NCBI GenBank assembly: GCA_039414355.1
Contig: JBCDJN010000004.1
Span: forward strand, 43,872-107,871
Direction of reading: 5' to 3'
From: JBCCQL01 sp039414355
GTDB lineage: Bacteria; Planctomycetota; Planctomycetia; Pirellulales; Lacipirellulaceae
Length of the DNA stretch: 64,000 nucleotides
Below are positions 55,097 through 63,670 of this stretch, one piece after another. Every line of letters starts with the position of its first letter. Position 1 is the first letter of the stretch. Position numbers and translations under genes: made by a program. Below the pieces are notes generated by a model. It did not search any database, had not been told where the DNA came from, and worked only from the letters and a program-made list of their open reading frames with translations.

Positions 55097-56630
55097 TGAA
55101 CAGCACTCAGGATTCAAACCTGAGGAGACGCCCTTGACGCCGGACGAGGTCTGCGAGATGGCGGCGGCCTTTTGCGACCGCGCTCCGACCCCGGACGAAT
55201 TGGATCGACTTCAGCGGGCAATCCTAACTTCGGCGGAGGCGCGCCGATCGTACCTGTCCGTTCGCAAGACACACGCCGCGTTGCTGACGCAAGCGGCACA
55301 AGGCGGACGCACGCAGGGTGCGCCAATGTCATTGGCCGACGGCGTGGAACCACCAAACCGGTTGCCGCTGAGCCGCTTGCTCAGCCGGATCAAACTAGGC
55401 TACCTCACGATCGCCGCCACCATGCTCTTGGCAGCCATTCCGGCTGCCTGGATGAACTGGGTTTCCCAAAGTCCGGCGGGCCGCTTAGACGCCCGCGGGC
55501 CACGGCTTTATGTGAGCGACTCGGCGGAGGTCGTCGCTCACCTAACCAAAGCGTCCGAAGGATGCCGGCTCTTGATCGATGGTTCGAGCGTCGACAGCGA
55601 CTCGGTCGTCGAACTCCACGCCAACGCAGAGGTTTGCCTAATCACGGGGGCCATTCACGTAAGATTCGAGAGCGGCGTTCAAACGGCGTTCTTGGCCCCG
55701 GCGGTATTCAAACCACTCACTCCGTTGTCGATCGAGATGTCTGAAGGCCACCTCACAGCCGATGCCGGTGACGACGCGTCGGGCTTCACCGTGGAGACCA
55801 TCGACGCAGAGGTTGTCGATCTGGGGACGGTATTCGGCGTGTCGGTTTCATCCGCTGATGGCACCGAGGTAGTCGTCTTTGACGGAGAAGTGGAGGTCAA
55901 ATCACCGAAGTCCACGGAATCGCTCGCCGCCCCCTTTGCTTCACAAACCGTGGAAACTGGTGAAGGCGTCGAGGTTGGGAACCGAGCTTCGCCCACGCCG
56001 TTGATCTCATTCGCGTGCGCCGACTACGTGCTGCCACAAGAGCTGTTCGCGCAGCCGGTCTCAAGGATGGGCCGTGTCATCGCGTCGGTCTCTGACAACC
56101 TGAAGCGCGGTGAGCAGGCAACGTTCGGCTACGAGATCATCAGCGGCGGCATGCGCGAAGACGCGATCGCCTTCGCCGACCGCGGCTACCATCAATGGAA
56201 CGGCATCTCCGAGGTCGGCATGCCAGACTATCTGAAGGGCGCCGACTACGTCCTTGGCTTCAGCAACCTCAAGTACGATCGCGACTACGAGATGTATATC
56301 ACACTAGGGCAGCCAGCGAACCTCTACGTTTTCTGGGACGAACGAATCGCGGTTCCCGGCTGGCTCAAGGGAGGCTTTGTGTGTACCGAGGACAAGATCG
56401 GCTTGGACGAGGGACCTCACGTTGACGAGCGCCACCGTGTCTTGCAGAGGAAGTTTCCTGGATTAGGCCCGGGCAGAAGCATCGATCAAGTCTTTACGGT
56501 CTGGAAACGCGTCGTGACGGAGCCATCCACGGTTACCTGCGGGTACAACTCGAAACGCCGAGCGGCTTTCCAGATGTACGGGGTCGCAGCAACCCCACTC
56601 AACGGATTGGGCGATCTTGACGGCATCTAA
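55089..56630 (+). CDS. FecR-domain transmembrane anti-sigma-like protein
   Basis: 513 residues from ATG 55089, overlapping the sigma gene by 8 bases. The cytoplasmic N-terminus (TPDEVCEMAAAFCDRAPTPDE) resembles anti-sigma helices. A transmembrane helix lies at about 100-120 (YLTIAATMLLAAIPAAWMNW). The FecR domain (about 200-300: GFTVETIDAEVVDLGTVFGV; EVVVFDGEVEVKS) follows, then a C-terminal domain of about 190 residues of unknown type. It probably senses an envelope signal and controls the ECF factor. In planctomycetes such pairs sit near PEP-CTERM and DUF1559 genes, as here. Confidence 0.92.
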   Translation: MPDEQHSGFKPEETPLTPDEVCEMAAAFCDRAPTPDELDRLQRAILTSAEARRSYLSVRKTHAALLTQAAQGGRTQGAPMSLADGVEPPNRLPLSRLLSRIKLGYLTIAATMLLAAIPAAWMNWVSQSPAGRLDARGPRLYVSDSAEVVAHLTKASEGCRLLIDGSSVDSDSVVELHANAEVCLITGAIHVRFESGVQTAFLAPAVFKPLTPLSIEMSEGHLTADAGDDASGFTVETIDAEVVDLGTVFGVSVSSADGTEVVVFDGEVEVKSPKSTESLAAPFASQTVETGEGVEVGNRASPTPLISFACADYVLPQELFAQPVSRMGRVIASVSDNLKRGEQATFGYEIISGGMREDAIAFADRGYHQWNGISEVGMPDYLKGADYVLGFSNLKYDRDYEMYITLGQPANLYVFWDERIAVPGWLKGGFVCTEDKIGLDEGPHVDERHRVLQRKFPGLGPGRSIDQVFTVWKRVVTEPSTVTCGYNSKRRAAFQMYGVAATPLNGLGDLDGI

Positions 56631-56865
56631 AGCGGGGTCAGTTGCCGATACCTAGTGGATCGAAGGCAGGGTAGCTGCTGACGGTAACTGAGGGCGTCGG
56701 ACGCCAATCGTACGATCGCGAACGTAGTGCGCAGCACTCGTTCGCGTTGATCAGCACGCAACTAAGCTGCTTGCCGACCGTAGGGCTAGCGATAGTCGGC
56801 GATTTCGGCCAGCTCGCTGCTACCTTGCTGCAACACGGCGCCGTCGCTGCCATATCGTCAGACTA

Positions 56866-57333
56866 GTGTTGTGTGTATCGTACGACACACGCAACTGCCT
56901 TCCCGTGACTTCGGCGTTCCGGGTGCCGCGACACAAGCCCACAACCGAGACGTACGGCGACCTCCAGTCGGCTTACAACTTCTGCAACCGCCGGCTCTTC
57001 GGCCGGCGGCTCCCGGACTGCCTGATCACCCTGCAACGCAGGAGCCGGGCCTACGGCTCCTTCTCCGCCGACCGTTGAGCCTCGGGACGCAAGAAGGGCG
57101 AGGCGTTCGACCTGGCCACCCGCGAGCTCACCAAGAAGGGCTTCAAGCTGAAGTGGCGTGACCGAACCGCCCCCGACCGCGACGGCCAGGCGAAGGTCAA
57201 GAAGCCGCCCCCCAACACCCGCACCAAGTACACCTGCCCGGAGTGCGGGCTCAACGCCTGGGCCAAGCCCGACGCCAAGCTCCTCTGCGGTTCGTGCAAG
57301 AGGCGCGACCGCCTCAAACCGGTCAGCAACTAA
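56866..57333 (+). pseudogene. SprT-like metalloprotease gene with the catalytic centre deleted
   Basis: Residues 1-70 match the N-terminus of mobile-element SprT-like proteins (TETYGDLQSAYNFCNRRLFG..LPDCLITLQRRSRAYG). After an in-frame TGA at 57076 the same frame resumes with the C-terminal part (GEAFDLATRELTKKGFKLKW; zinc ribbon CPECG..CGSCK) to the TAA at 57333. The whole middle, including the HExxH zinc site, is missing, so the product cannot be a protease. The join lies near 57076-57085. Confidence 0.85.
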
Positions 57334-57384
57334 ACCGACTTCTCTTCCTACTAGCCCCCGCGGGCCGCCGTGTCGGCCGATCGC

Positions 57385-57576
57385 CTAGACGGACGTCATC
57401 ACCCGGCGTCGTCGCTGCACCCGCGTGGCTTGCAGATAGGACCTGAAATCCGGATCGTCCACCATGGCGACCACCCGCTCCATCCCCTCGATTAGCTGCT
57501 CCGCCGTTATACTGGGCAACTCGGCTTGCATGTGCTCAATCAAAGCGTCCGCGATCTTCTCGTATTCACTCTCCAT
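57385..57576 (-). CDS. Small acidic hypothetical protein
   Basis: 63 residues from ATG 57576 (MESEYEKIADALIEHM). Mostly helical with a basic C-terminal end (RVQRRRRVM). No family recognised. It lies among remnants of the integrative element and could be an accessory gene of it. Composition is protein-like, but the assignment rests on that alone. Confidence 0.5.
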   Translation of the reverse strand: MESEYEKIADALIEHMQAELPSITAEQLIEGMERVVAMVDDPDFRSYLQATRVQRRRRVMTSV

Positions 57577-57624
57577 CCGTGAGCAGTAGCACGGGTCCCA
57601 ACGGCGGGTCAAGTAACGCGTCCG

Positions 57625-58023
57625 TTAATGGAGATCGCCTCGCTGATTACTCGATAACAAACGGTCTGGAACGTGTCTCAACAGTCGGAACCTGGAGGGC
57701 ATTATGAACAAGGCCGAACGTGCGAAATTCCTTGACACGCCGCCCCGGATGGTGCACTGATCGTTGCCAAGCGTAACTAACGACGAGTCGACCCGATCAT
57801 GGCGGCACCACTCACGAACGGTGTACTCGCTCCGTCCGACGAGCTCGGCGAACTCGTGCGTCGAGTAGTACTCACGCGGGACCTGAGGGTGCGTGTCGGC
57901 GTGCGTGACCGACTGCTCGAGCGAGGCGAGCCGCTGCAGGATCGCGTCGAACCTCGAGGCCAACCAGTCGGCGTCGACGCCCTCCGGATCCCGGTCGCTG
58001 TAGGGGTTCGTTGATCGGATCAT
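57625..58023 (-). CDS. Excisionase-like HTH protein with abnormal C-terminus
   Basis: 132 residues from ATG 58023. The central part REYYSTHEFAELVGRSEYT..REWCRHDRV is an excisionase/MerR-like winged HTH of the kind carried by planctomycete integrative elements. After about residue 90 the expected basic GRG..W.I wing is replaced by unrelated, Cys/Arg-rich sequence, which suggests a truncation or frameshift followed by read-through into non-coding DNA. It probably regulated excision or replication of the element. Confidence 0.6.
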   Translation of the reverse strand: MIRSTNPYSDRDPEGVDADWLASRFDAILQRLASLEQSVTHADTHPQVPREYYSTHEFAELVGRSEYTVREWCRHDRVDSSLVTLGNDQCTIRGGVSRNFARSALFIMPSRFRLLRHVPDRLLSSNQRGDLH

Positions 58024-58043
58024 CGCTCTCTCGGGGATGCTGG

Positions 58044-58280
58044 TTAGGAGTTCGCCGCGACGTGCACCGTGATCCGTTCGATGCACGGCTTGGCCTCCGG
58101 CACCTCATAACTCCGCCGGCCCAGCTCGGTCAGGCTCTTAACCCGCCCCTCGCCGAGCAGCCTCGACAGCTCCTGCATGTGCTGACCGGTTTCTTGCCAT
58201 CCATCCGCATCGCAAACACCACCCAACCGCAACGCCCGCCAGGTAGCCAGCTGCCTTGTTGTCCCTACCGCCCGACGCAC
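58044..58280 (-). CDS. Small hypothetical protein of the integrative element
   Basis: Up to 78 residues. The last 45 or so (MQELSRLLGEGRVKSLTEL..YEVPEAKP) look protein-like; the first 33 do not, so an internal start is likely. The stop is 20 bases before the excisionase-like start on the same strand. No family recognised. Confidence 0.35.
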   Translation of the reverse strand: MRRAVGTTRQLATWRALRLGGVCDADGWQETGQHMQELSRLLGEGRVKSLTELGRRSYEVPEAKPCIERITVHVAANS

Positions 58281-58361
58281 AACCCCGCAGTCGCCGGCGA
58301 GCCTGGGGCGATACCAAGTCCATCACGGGAACGATTCGATGGTTGATTGAGTGCGGACAGC

Positions 58362-59186
58362 TCAGCGGAACGCGAACTCCCCAAACCAAGGCGGCTTATC
58401 GACCCTGAGAAGCCTCAGAGAAATATCTTTATCCTTAGTAGGGGACAGTTCTGTCTCCTCTGACTTTCTGCCGATTGCGAGCCGTGCCGGCAACTTCTCC
58501 GGCTGGTACGCCTCTCCCTTCCGGCTGAAGAACGGCAGCACGCGGTCCATGACCGAGACACGCAGCCCGACGTAGAAGCCGGTCCGCCGGCTCTTGATCG
58601 TCTGCGTGCGGATATACCCCAGCGCAACAAGCTCGCGGAGGTACCGCTGGATCGACCGCGGGCAGCGGCTCAAGACCCGGCCCAGGGTCGTCTTGGTGGC
58701 GTCGGTCGAACGCCCCCTGCCCGCCCGGGCGACCAGCACCTGCAGCAGCGCCTTCGACTGGGGCGTCAGCCGGTCGTCACGGGCGGCGGTGGTCGCCATC
58801 GGCTTGCAGAACTGGCGGCTCGGCGTCGGCGGCGGCGGCGGCCGCTTGTGCCGCGACGGCGCCGGGGCGCTTCGGTGCTTCGAGTCGATCGCCCTCCTCC
58901 GTCGCGCCTCGAAGTCGGCGTGGTCGGCGCGCTGCTCGTCATCGCCGATCCACCCCCGCGCGCAGTCGCGCCAGTAGGCCGGCGTGTTGTACGCCGGCTT
59001 GTCGTAGGGCGCGGGCCGGCGGGCCTCGCCGCCTTCCAATTGACGCGCACGCGCCCGGCTCAGCAGCTGCTCTTCGATCGCCCGCTGCTGGTCGGCGAAG
59101 TCGCGCCGCCGCTGCGACGCCGACCGGATAGGCACAACCGTGCCCGAGACGCTAGACCGCGCCCAAGATAGAGAGGTAGTCTCCAT
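58362..59186 (-). CDS. Winged-HTH protein, replication-initiator-like
   Basis: 274 residues. The N-terminal half is Arg/Pro/Ala-rich and polar. Residues about 140-215 form a winged helix (LTPQSKALLQVLVARAG; TKTTLGRVLSRCPRSIQRYL; LGYIRTQTIKSRRTGFYVGL) typical of plasmid or element replication/regulatory proteins with an HTH_36-like domain. It sits inside the tRNA-Ser element beside an excisionase-like gene and opposite a KfrA-like coiled-coil gene. A replication or copy-control role is inferred. Confidence 0.65.
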   Translation of the reverse strand: METTSLSWARSSVSGTVVPIRSASQRRRDFADQQRAIEEQLLSRARARQLEGGEARRPAPYDKPAYNTPAYWRDCARGWIGDDEQRADHADFEARRRRAIDSKHRSAPAPSRHKRPPPPPTPSRQFCKPMATTAARDDRLTPQSKALLQVLVARAGRGRSTDATKTTLGRVLSRCPRSIQRYLRELVALGYIRTQTIKSRRTGFYVGLRVSVMDRVLPFFSRKGEAYQPEKLPARLAIGRKSEETELSPTKDKDISLRLLRVDKPPWFGEFAFR

Positions 59187-59337
59187 GCATAGCTCAGCGC
59201 TCCCTCATCGGCCTCGCAAACCAGCAACAACCCGTGCATAACTGTTTGCCGAATCACTTCTTATATGCATCGTGTGGCGAGGAGCGCTAAGGTGGTAGCA
59301 CGACAAGACACGAGCCCCCGCTCCTCGGGTATTCAAG

Positions 59338-59370
59338 AAGCCACCGCTGCAACGGTGGCTTTCTCTTTCT
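59338..59370 (+). terminator. Rho-independent terminator-like hairpin
   Basis: Nine-bp perfect stem AAGCCACCG (59338-59346) / CGGTGGCTT (59353-59361) with a 6-base loop, followed by TCTCTTTCT. No protein gene ends just upstream on this strand, so it may end a small RNA. Confidence 0.6.
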
Positions 59371-59685
59371 GCGGCTTCTTTCGGGGTGACGCCCTCCTTC
59401 GTTGGTTCGTTGGTGTAGGACGCGCCAGAGGGGCCCGCCCGCGAGAAGGATGGCCACGATTCGGCCACCCGCGTAGCAACCCTATCAGATTCGTGCACAG
59501 TTTTCGACAGTTAAGTGGTGACCAGCGAGTTGTCACTGTCGGCCAGTGAAGGCTGCTGTGTCGTCACTACGGGCTGAACACCCCTGCTCGACGCCACGCA
59601 CCGCGCCGCGTCGAGCTTCAAGGGGTGGTGACCACCCCTCAAAACCCCCTCCCCTCTTCGCGGCGCCAACGCCGCACGATACTGC

Positions 59686-59715
59686 TTGCGCTCGCCCATC
59701 GAGTCGTGCTACGGT
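59686..59715 (+). promoter_or_regulatory. Candidate promoter for the KfrA-like gene
   Basis: TTGCGC (59686-59691) and TACGGT (59710-59715), 18 bases apart, 37 bases before the ATG at 59752. Confidence 0.3.
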
Positions 59716-59751
59716 GGGACAGAAACGATCAACTGACCAACCCTGTTCACC

Positions 59752-60324
59752 ATGGCGACCACGAAGTTCAACATCACCCAAGCGCACCGCATCACCGGGA
59801 AGAGCCCCAGCACGATCCGAAAGCACATCAAGCAGGGCGAGCTCTCCGTCGAGAAGGGCCCCAGCGGCGTGCCGATGATCGACGGGGCCGAGCTGACACG
59901 CGTCTACGGCGTCAGCGAGGGCGACTTCGCGAAGGCCTCCCCCCACGCGAACACGGGCGCCATCGACAGCGTCCGTGGCGGCCAGCCGGGCGGCCAGCTG
60001 CTCGCCAGTGTGCAGCAGCGCCTCGACACCGAGATCCGCGAACGCAAGCGAGAACGCGAACGCCTTGAGCAGCAGGTGGACGACCTGCACGGCGTGCTCA
60101 AGCGGACCCAAGAGGGTCACGAACGGGCGATGCGGCTGATCGAGGACGGGTCGCAGCGGGCCGGCGATTGGCAGGGGCCGCTGAAGGCGCTCAAGCAGCA
60201 GGTCGCCGCGCACGAGCGTGAGCACCGGGAGCTGAAGGAGTCGGCCAAGCGCCGCATCAAGCAGCTCCAGCAGACGCTCGACGCCGAGCGTTCAAAGTCA
60301 CTTCTTCAAGAGCTGTTCGGTTGA
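59752..60324 (+). CDS. HTH/coiled-coil DNA-binding protein, KfrA-like plasmid type
   Basis: 190 residues. The N-terminal HTH (FNITQAHRITGKSPSTIRKH..GELSVEKGPSGVPMIDGAEL) is followed by a long charged coiled coil (about 85-185; ERKRERERLEQQVDDLHGVL; AHEREHRELKESAKRRIKQL). This layout occurs in plasmid and integrative-element partition or entry-exclusion-like regulators. It is the only plus-strand gene in the element core. Function beyond DNA binding is inferred. Confidence 0.75.
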   Translation: MATTKFNITQAHRITGKSPSTIRKHIKQGELSVEKGPSGVPMIDGAELTRVYGVSEGDFAKASPHANTGAIDSVRGGQPGGQLLASVQQRLDTEIRERKRERERLEQQVDDLHGVLKRTQEGHERAMRLIEDGSQRAGDWQGPLKALKQQVAAHEREHRELKESAKRRIKQLQQTLDAERSKSLLQELFG

Positions 60325-60569
60325 GACGTCGCCCGACCAGCCGGGCAGGGGCCTCGCCCACACCTTGTCGGATGCCTGCGCCCGCCGAGTCGCTCGACCA
60401 GCCCACCCACCATCCCGTTGCCGTGCACGTAGCGACTGAACCGCCGCGTGGCTCACCTTGGCCTTAGGACCACACCTGTTGCCGCACCTGCTCAAGTCGT
60501 TCGTCCGAGGATCCCCTCGACACCTTCGCCAAGCCGCGTAGCTGGGGCAGGGGGTCTGGCGTTCGCCGC

Positions 60570-61870
60570 TCAGCGTTCCCATCGTCCGCAAGGGCCGGCG
60601 TCTGGCCCCAGAGCCACAGAACCGGCGCCGTTGAAGACGGTGTCGATCGCCGCCCGGTGCCGGCTCGGCGCGAGGTGCCGGTAGCGGCGACGCATCTCTT
60701 CGGTCTAGTGGCCCATCCACTCATCGATCATGCGTTGATCGACGCCCTCGGCCGCAACGTTCGAAGCGAAGGAGTACCTGAGCACGTGGAACCCGCGGAC
60801 GTCGCTCCACTCCGATCCGTCGAGCGTCCCCTTGAAGTGGTTCGTCGCGGTGTCTTCCGAGATCGACGACTCCCCGTCTCGGGTCAGGGTGCAGTTGCCG
60901 CCGGGGTGGTCCGCCAGATAGCCTCGGAAGACCTGCTCGAGCAGGCCCGACATCGGGACGCGACGGTGTGCTTCCGGCTCCGCTTCTTCTCCCTCACCAG
61001 CACGGTTCGGCCCTCGAAGTCGAGGTCGGTCACCTCCGACCGCACCAGCTCCATACGCCGCATGCCGGTGTGGGCGGCGGGGACAAACATCGGGTAGACG
61101 AACGGCTCACACCGACGCTCGGCGACGAAGGCGAGCATCCCGTCCAGCTCGGGGCGGGTCAGGAAGAGCGATTCCCAGAGCTCCGTGACCTACTTCTTCG
61201 AGAGGCCGCTTTGATCGACCCGTCGCCGGATGTCGGCCATCGGCAGGAAGGGCGGGCGTTCATCGCGTTTCGAGTAGAGAAGGCGGTCGACCGGCGGAGG
61301 GCCGTCGAGGTAGCCCTGAGCCCGGGCCCAGTTCCAGACCATCCTAAGCGTCGAAACCTCCTTCTTGATCGTGTCGGGGCCGGTCGACCGCCCGCGGTAC
61401 TTGTCTGTTGACCTCCGCTCGATGTACCGCTGCATGACGGCGTGGTTGATCGTCTCGACACGCGTCGTCGGCTTGAGGTGCCTCCCGAGGTGCTTGAAGT
61501 GCAGCCGCTCGCCCTCGAGCGTCCGCTGCTCCTTGGCGCCCGCCGGCAACTCCGCCTCGTAGACGCGGAACAGATCGCCGACGGTCCTCACCGGGGACTC
61601 CGGCTGGAGCGCCTTGCGGAGGCGGGCCCCGGAGACGATGAAGCGCCCGGGCTCGACGCCAGCGGGGACCGAGACCATGCCGAGCTCGAGCAGCCGCAGC
61701 GTCTGCTCGACCTGGCCGAAAGCGGCGTTCGCCACCCGCTGCCGCTTGGTGCGGAGGGAGCGCTTGAAGGCCTGCCCGGCGTAGCGGAAGCGAACCCGGT
61801 AGCGGCCGGAAGACGGATCGAGTTCGAGGCTGGCCATCGGCGGGAGCGATCGAGGGGGGGGGAGGGGCAC
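60570..61870 (-). pseudogene. int: Tyrosine recombinase (integrase), decayed
   Basis: The N-terminal half (ASLELDPSSGRYRVRFRYAG; RKALQPESPVRTVGDLFRVY; NHAVMQRYIERRSTDKYRG) is open from ATG 61870 to an in-frame TAG at 61190-61192. The frame then continues through the first catalytic Arg region (AAHTGMRRMELVRSEVTDLDF) until a one-base frameshift near 60960. The other frame carries FHVLRYSFASNVAAEGVDQ (HxLR box) and DEWMGH, then a TAG at the usual MGH-Q position, and TEEMRRRYRHL with the presumptive nucleophile Tyr, ending at 60570. Two stops and one frameshift inactivate it. It lies next to the tRNA-Ser 3' end, the normal place for an integrase. Confidence 0.9.
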
Positions 61871-61900
61871 CCCTCAATCCTTCGATGCCGGCGTCGCCGG

Positions 61901-62072
61901 GACCATCGACACGCCTGCCACGCGAATGCCACGCGGTGTCAGATCGGTGTCAGGTCGGCATTCGGTGACCTGCCGGAGCCGGCGGCCGATCCACCGTAAG
62001 TCGTTGTCCTGCAAGGCGGTCGGGGTGGGATTCGAACCCACGGATGCTTGCACATCGCCGGTTTTCAAGACC
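61901..62072. repeat. Direct repeat copy B at the intact tRNA-Ser gene (att-like)
   Basis: 172 bases matching copy A (42674-42845) without gaps. It spans from 30 bases upstream of the integrase start, across the 3' end of tRNA-Ser, to the anticodon loop. The anticodon loop is a known crossover point for tRNA-integrating elements. Confidence 0.85.
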
Positions 62073-62101
62073 GGTGCATTCGACCACTCTGCCACCCGAC
62101 C
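62017..62101 (-). tRNA. tRNA-Ser (anticodon UGA)
   Basis: 85 bases. Acceptor GGTCGGG (62101-62095) pairs with CCCGACC (62024-62018), discriminator G. The D-arm is GCAGAGTGGTCGAATGC. The anticodon loop CTTGAAA has TGA at 62067-62065. A long variable arm is typical of serine tRNAs, and the T-arm is GTGGGTTCGAATCCCAC. No CCA is encoded. This intact gene is the apparent integration site. Confidence 0.97.
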
Positions 62102-62197
62102 GGGCAGCTAAGCGTAATGGGCGGCGAAGCGACCGGCAACCGCCGCCGGCGCCGGGCGGCGGTTGCCGAGTCGTTACGACACCAAAGCCGCGACAGC

Positions 62198-62632
62198 TCA
62201 CTGCTTCTTTGACGACGAAAGCTCGATGTGCCAGTCGTCGAGCCCGCCTGGCTCGACTTTGACAGTCAGGCGGGACGACGAGGCGCTGTGGTAGCGGCGT
62301 GGGATCTTCGGACCACCCTTTACCCGTGGGCCTCCTTCGTCCGACGGTACCGGCGTGACCACGGCGGCATGTTGACCAACTTGGGCGCCATCGGAGTCGC
62401 GGTAAGTCCCGAGCACGAACGTACCGTCCTGCTCAATGGCGCCCTTCGCCATCCGACCCTTCTTTGGCAACACCATCACGTAGCCACTCGTCGCCGGCAC
62501 TCCATCAATCGTGACGTGGCCCTTCACCCTGGCCGTCTCCAGCTCGTGGCTCGAGCCGCAGCCAACAAGGGTGAACACCAGCGGCGCCAGAACGGCGACG
62601 GCACACAGCGACGCCTTAGGGGAGCGGTGCAT
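62198..62632 (-). CDS. Small lipoprotein, DUF1559-associated
   Basis: 144 residues from ATG 62632. Signal peptide with lipobox LVGC (Cys25). The body (VKGHVTIDGVPATSGYVMVLPK; GAIEQDGTFVLGTYRDSDGA) is a transthyretin/carboxypeptidase-regulatory-like beta domain with a basic C-terminus. It starts 4 bases after the DUF1559 stop, so the two are coupled. Same pairing as at 48.7-50.1 kb. Confidence 0.9.
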   Translation of the reverse strand: MHRSPKASLCAVAVLAPLVFTLVGCGSSHELETARVKGHVTIDGVPATSGYVMVLPKKGRMAKGAIEQDGTFVLGTYRDSDGAQVGQHAAVVTPVPSDEGGPRVKGGPKIPRRYHSASSSRLTVKVEPGGLDDWHIELSSSKKQ

Positions 62633-62636
62633 CGAT

Positions 62637-63644
62637 TCACAGTTCTCCGGCATCAACAACCTCGCCAACGTCACGGCTGGCGAACGCAAATAGCACGCCT
62701 AGTTCCACGTTCTCGCTAAGGAACTGCACCGAACCATCGGCCAGCGCGAAATGAGCTCCTCCGGGATGCTCTGATCCGAACCCCATGTTGTTGCGGGCAG
62801 GTCCCGGGCGAGCGCCGCCGTTTATGTTGTAGGCCACGTTCTTTGCCGTGTAGAAGAACTCTCCGTGAGCCCCGACAAACCATGGGCGTGTTTCTTGCGC
62901 CTGGGGATCTCCGAAGGCGGCTTCACCAATCACAAAGGTGTTACTCGTCCCGTCTGCGATCTTGCCGAATCCGACGTTGCCCGGCTCGATGATCAGACCG
63001 TTGATGGCAACCCCACCCGCACGCAAGGCGAAGCACGGCGCGTTTGCCGCCCCCCTGCGAGAGGAGCCGCCGCTCGCCTGTTGTTCGACCGCCATCTCAT
63101 ACAGCCCGTTCCGATCATCGCAAAAGTTCACAAAGCCGTCCGCGAAATCAGTATTGGCTCCCATGACTCCCAGGTAGCTGGCGGCCGCGAGCGAGTCGAT
63201 GAACCCGGTTCCGTCGCCCGGATCGCCGAAGTTGACCGGCTGGATCTGCTCGTAACTTGGGCACTTGAGGCCATCGATCACGGTCTCGCGAAGAAAGGCA
63301 TTGCCTGGCTCAAACCACTCCTGGCTGGAGTCTATCTGGTCGAAGACATTCGCCTGCTCCATAAATGGCAACAGCCTCACCAAGTACCCCCAGCGCTCCC
63401 GATCGTTGGCATTCGACGGGTCTAGTCGCCCCGAGGCAGCCGGTAGCTCCCGGTTGGAGTCCGCGTACGTCTGGCATGCCAGGCCGAGCTGCTTGAGCTG
63501 GTTTTGGCACTGCGCACGTCTCGCCGCTTCGCGGGCCGACTGCACCGCGGGCAGGAGCAACGAAACCAGAATGCCGATAATGGCGATCACCACCAGCAGC
63601 TCGACGAGCGTGAACGCGGCGGTCTTCCGGTTGGTCGATTCCAT
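62637..63644 (-). CDS. DUF1559 prepilin-like protein
   Basis: 335 residues from ATG 63644; the frame is open upstream but this start gives KTAAFTLVELLVVIAIIGIL at residues 7-26. The body (LKQLGLACQTYADSNRELPA) and the C-terminal EHPGGAHFALADGSVQFLSENV are canonical DUF1559. The lipoprotein follows 4 bases later. A PEP-CTERM gene end lies just upstream on the same strand. Confidence 0.94.
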   Translation of the reverse strand: MESTNRKTAAFTLVELLVVIAIIGILVSLLLPAVQSAREAARRAQCQNQLKQLGLACQTYADSNRELPAASGRLDPSNANDRERWGYLVRLLPFMEQANVFDQIDSSQEWFEPGNAFLRETVIDGLKCPSYEQIQPVNFGDPGDGTGFIDSLAAASYLGVMGANTDFADGFVNFCDDRNGLYEMAVEQQASGGSSRRGAANAPCFALRAGGVAINGLIIEPGNVGFGKIADGTSNTFVIGEAAFGDPQAQETRPWFVGAHGEFFYTAKNVAYNINGGARPGPARNNMGFGSEHPGGAHFALADGSVQFLSENVELGVLFAFASRDVGEVVDAGEL

Positions 63645-63670
63645 CGAAAACACTCCCTGATGAATGAGAT

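Larger units (their letters stand above)
59187..59751. other. Intergenic stretch with hairpin terminator and promoter-like site
   Basis: 565 bases between divergent element genes. It contains the hairpin at 59338-59361 and a promoter-like pair at 59686-59715. No convincing gene; a small RNA ending at the hairpin is possible but unproven. Confidence 0.45.

Noticed and set aside
56638..56853. Small minus-strand gene
   Set aside because: Composition is not protein-like and there is no RBS or family.
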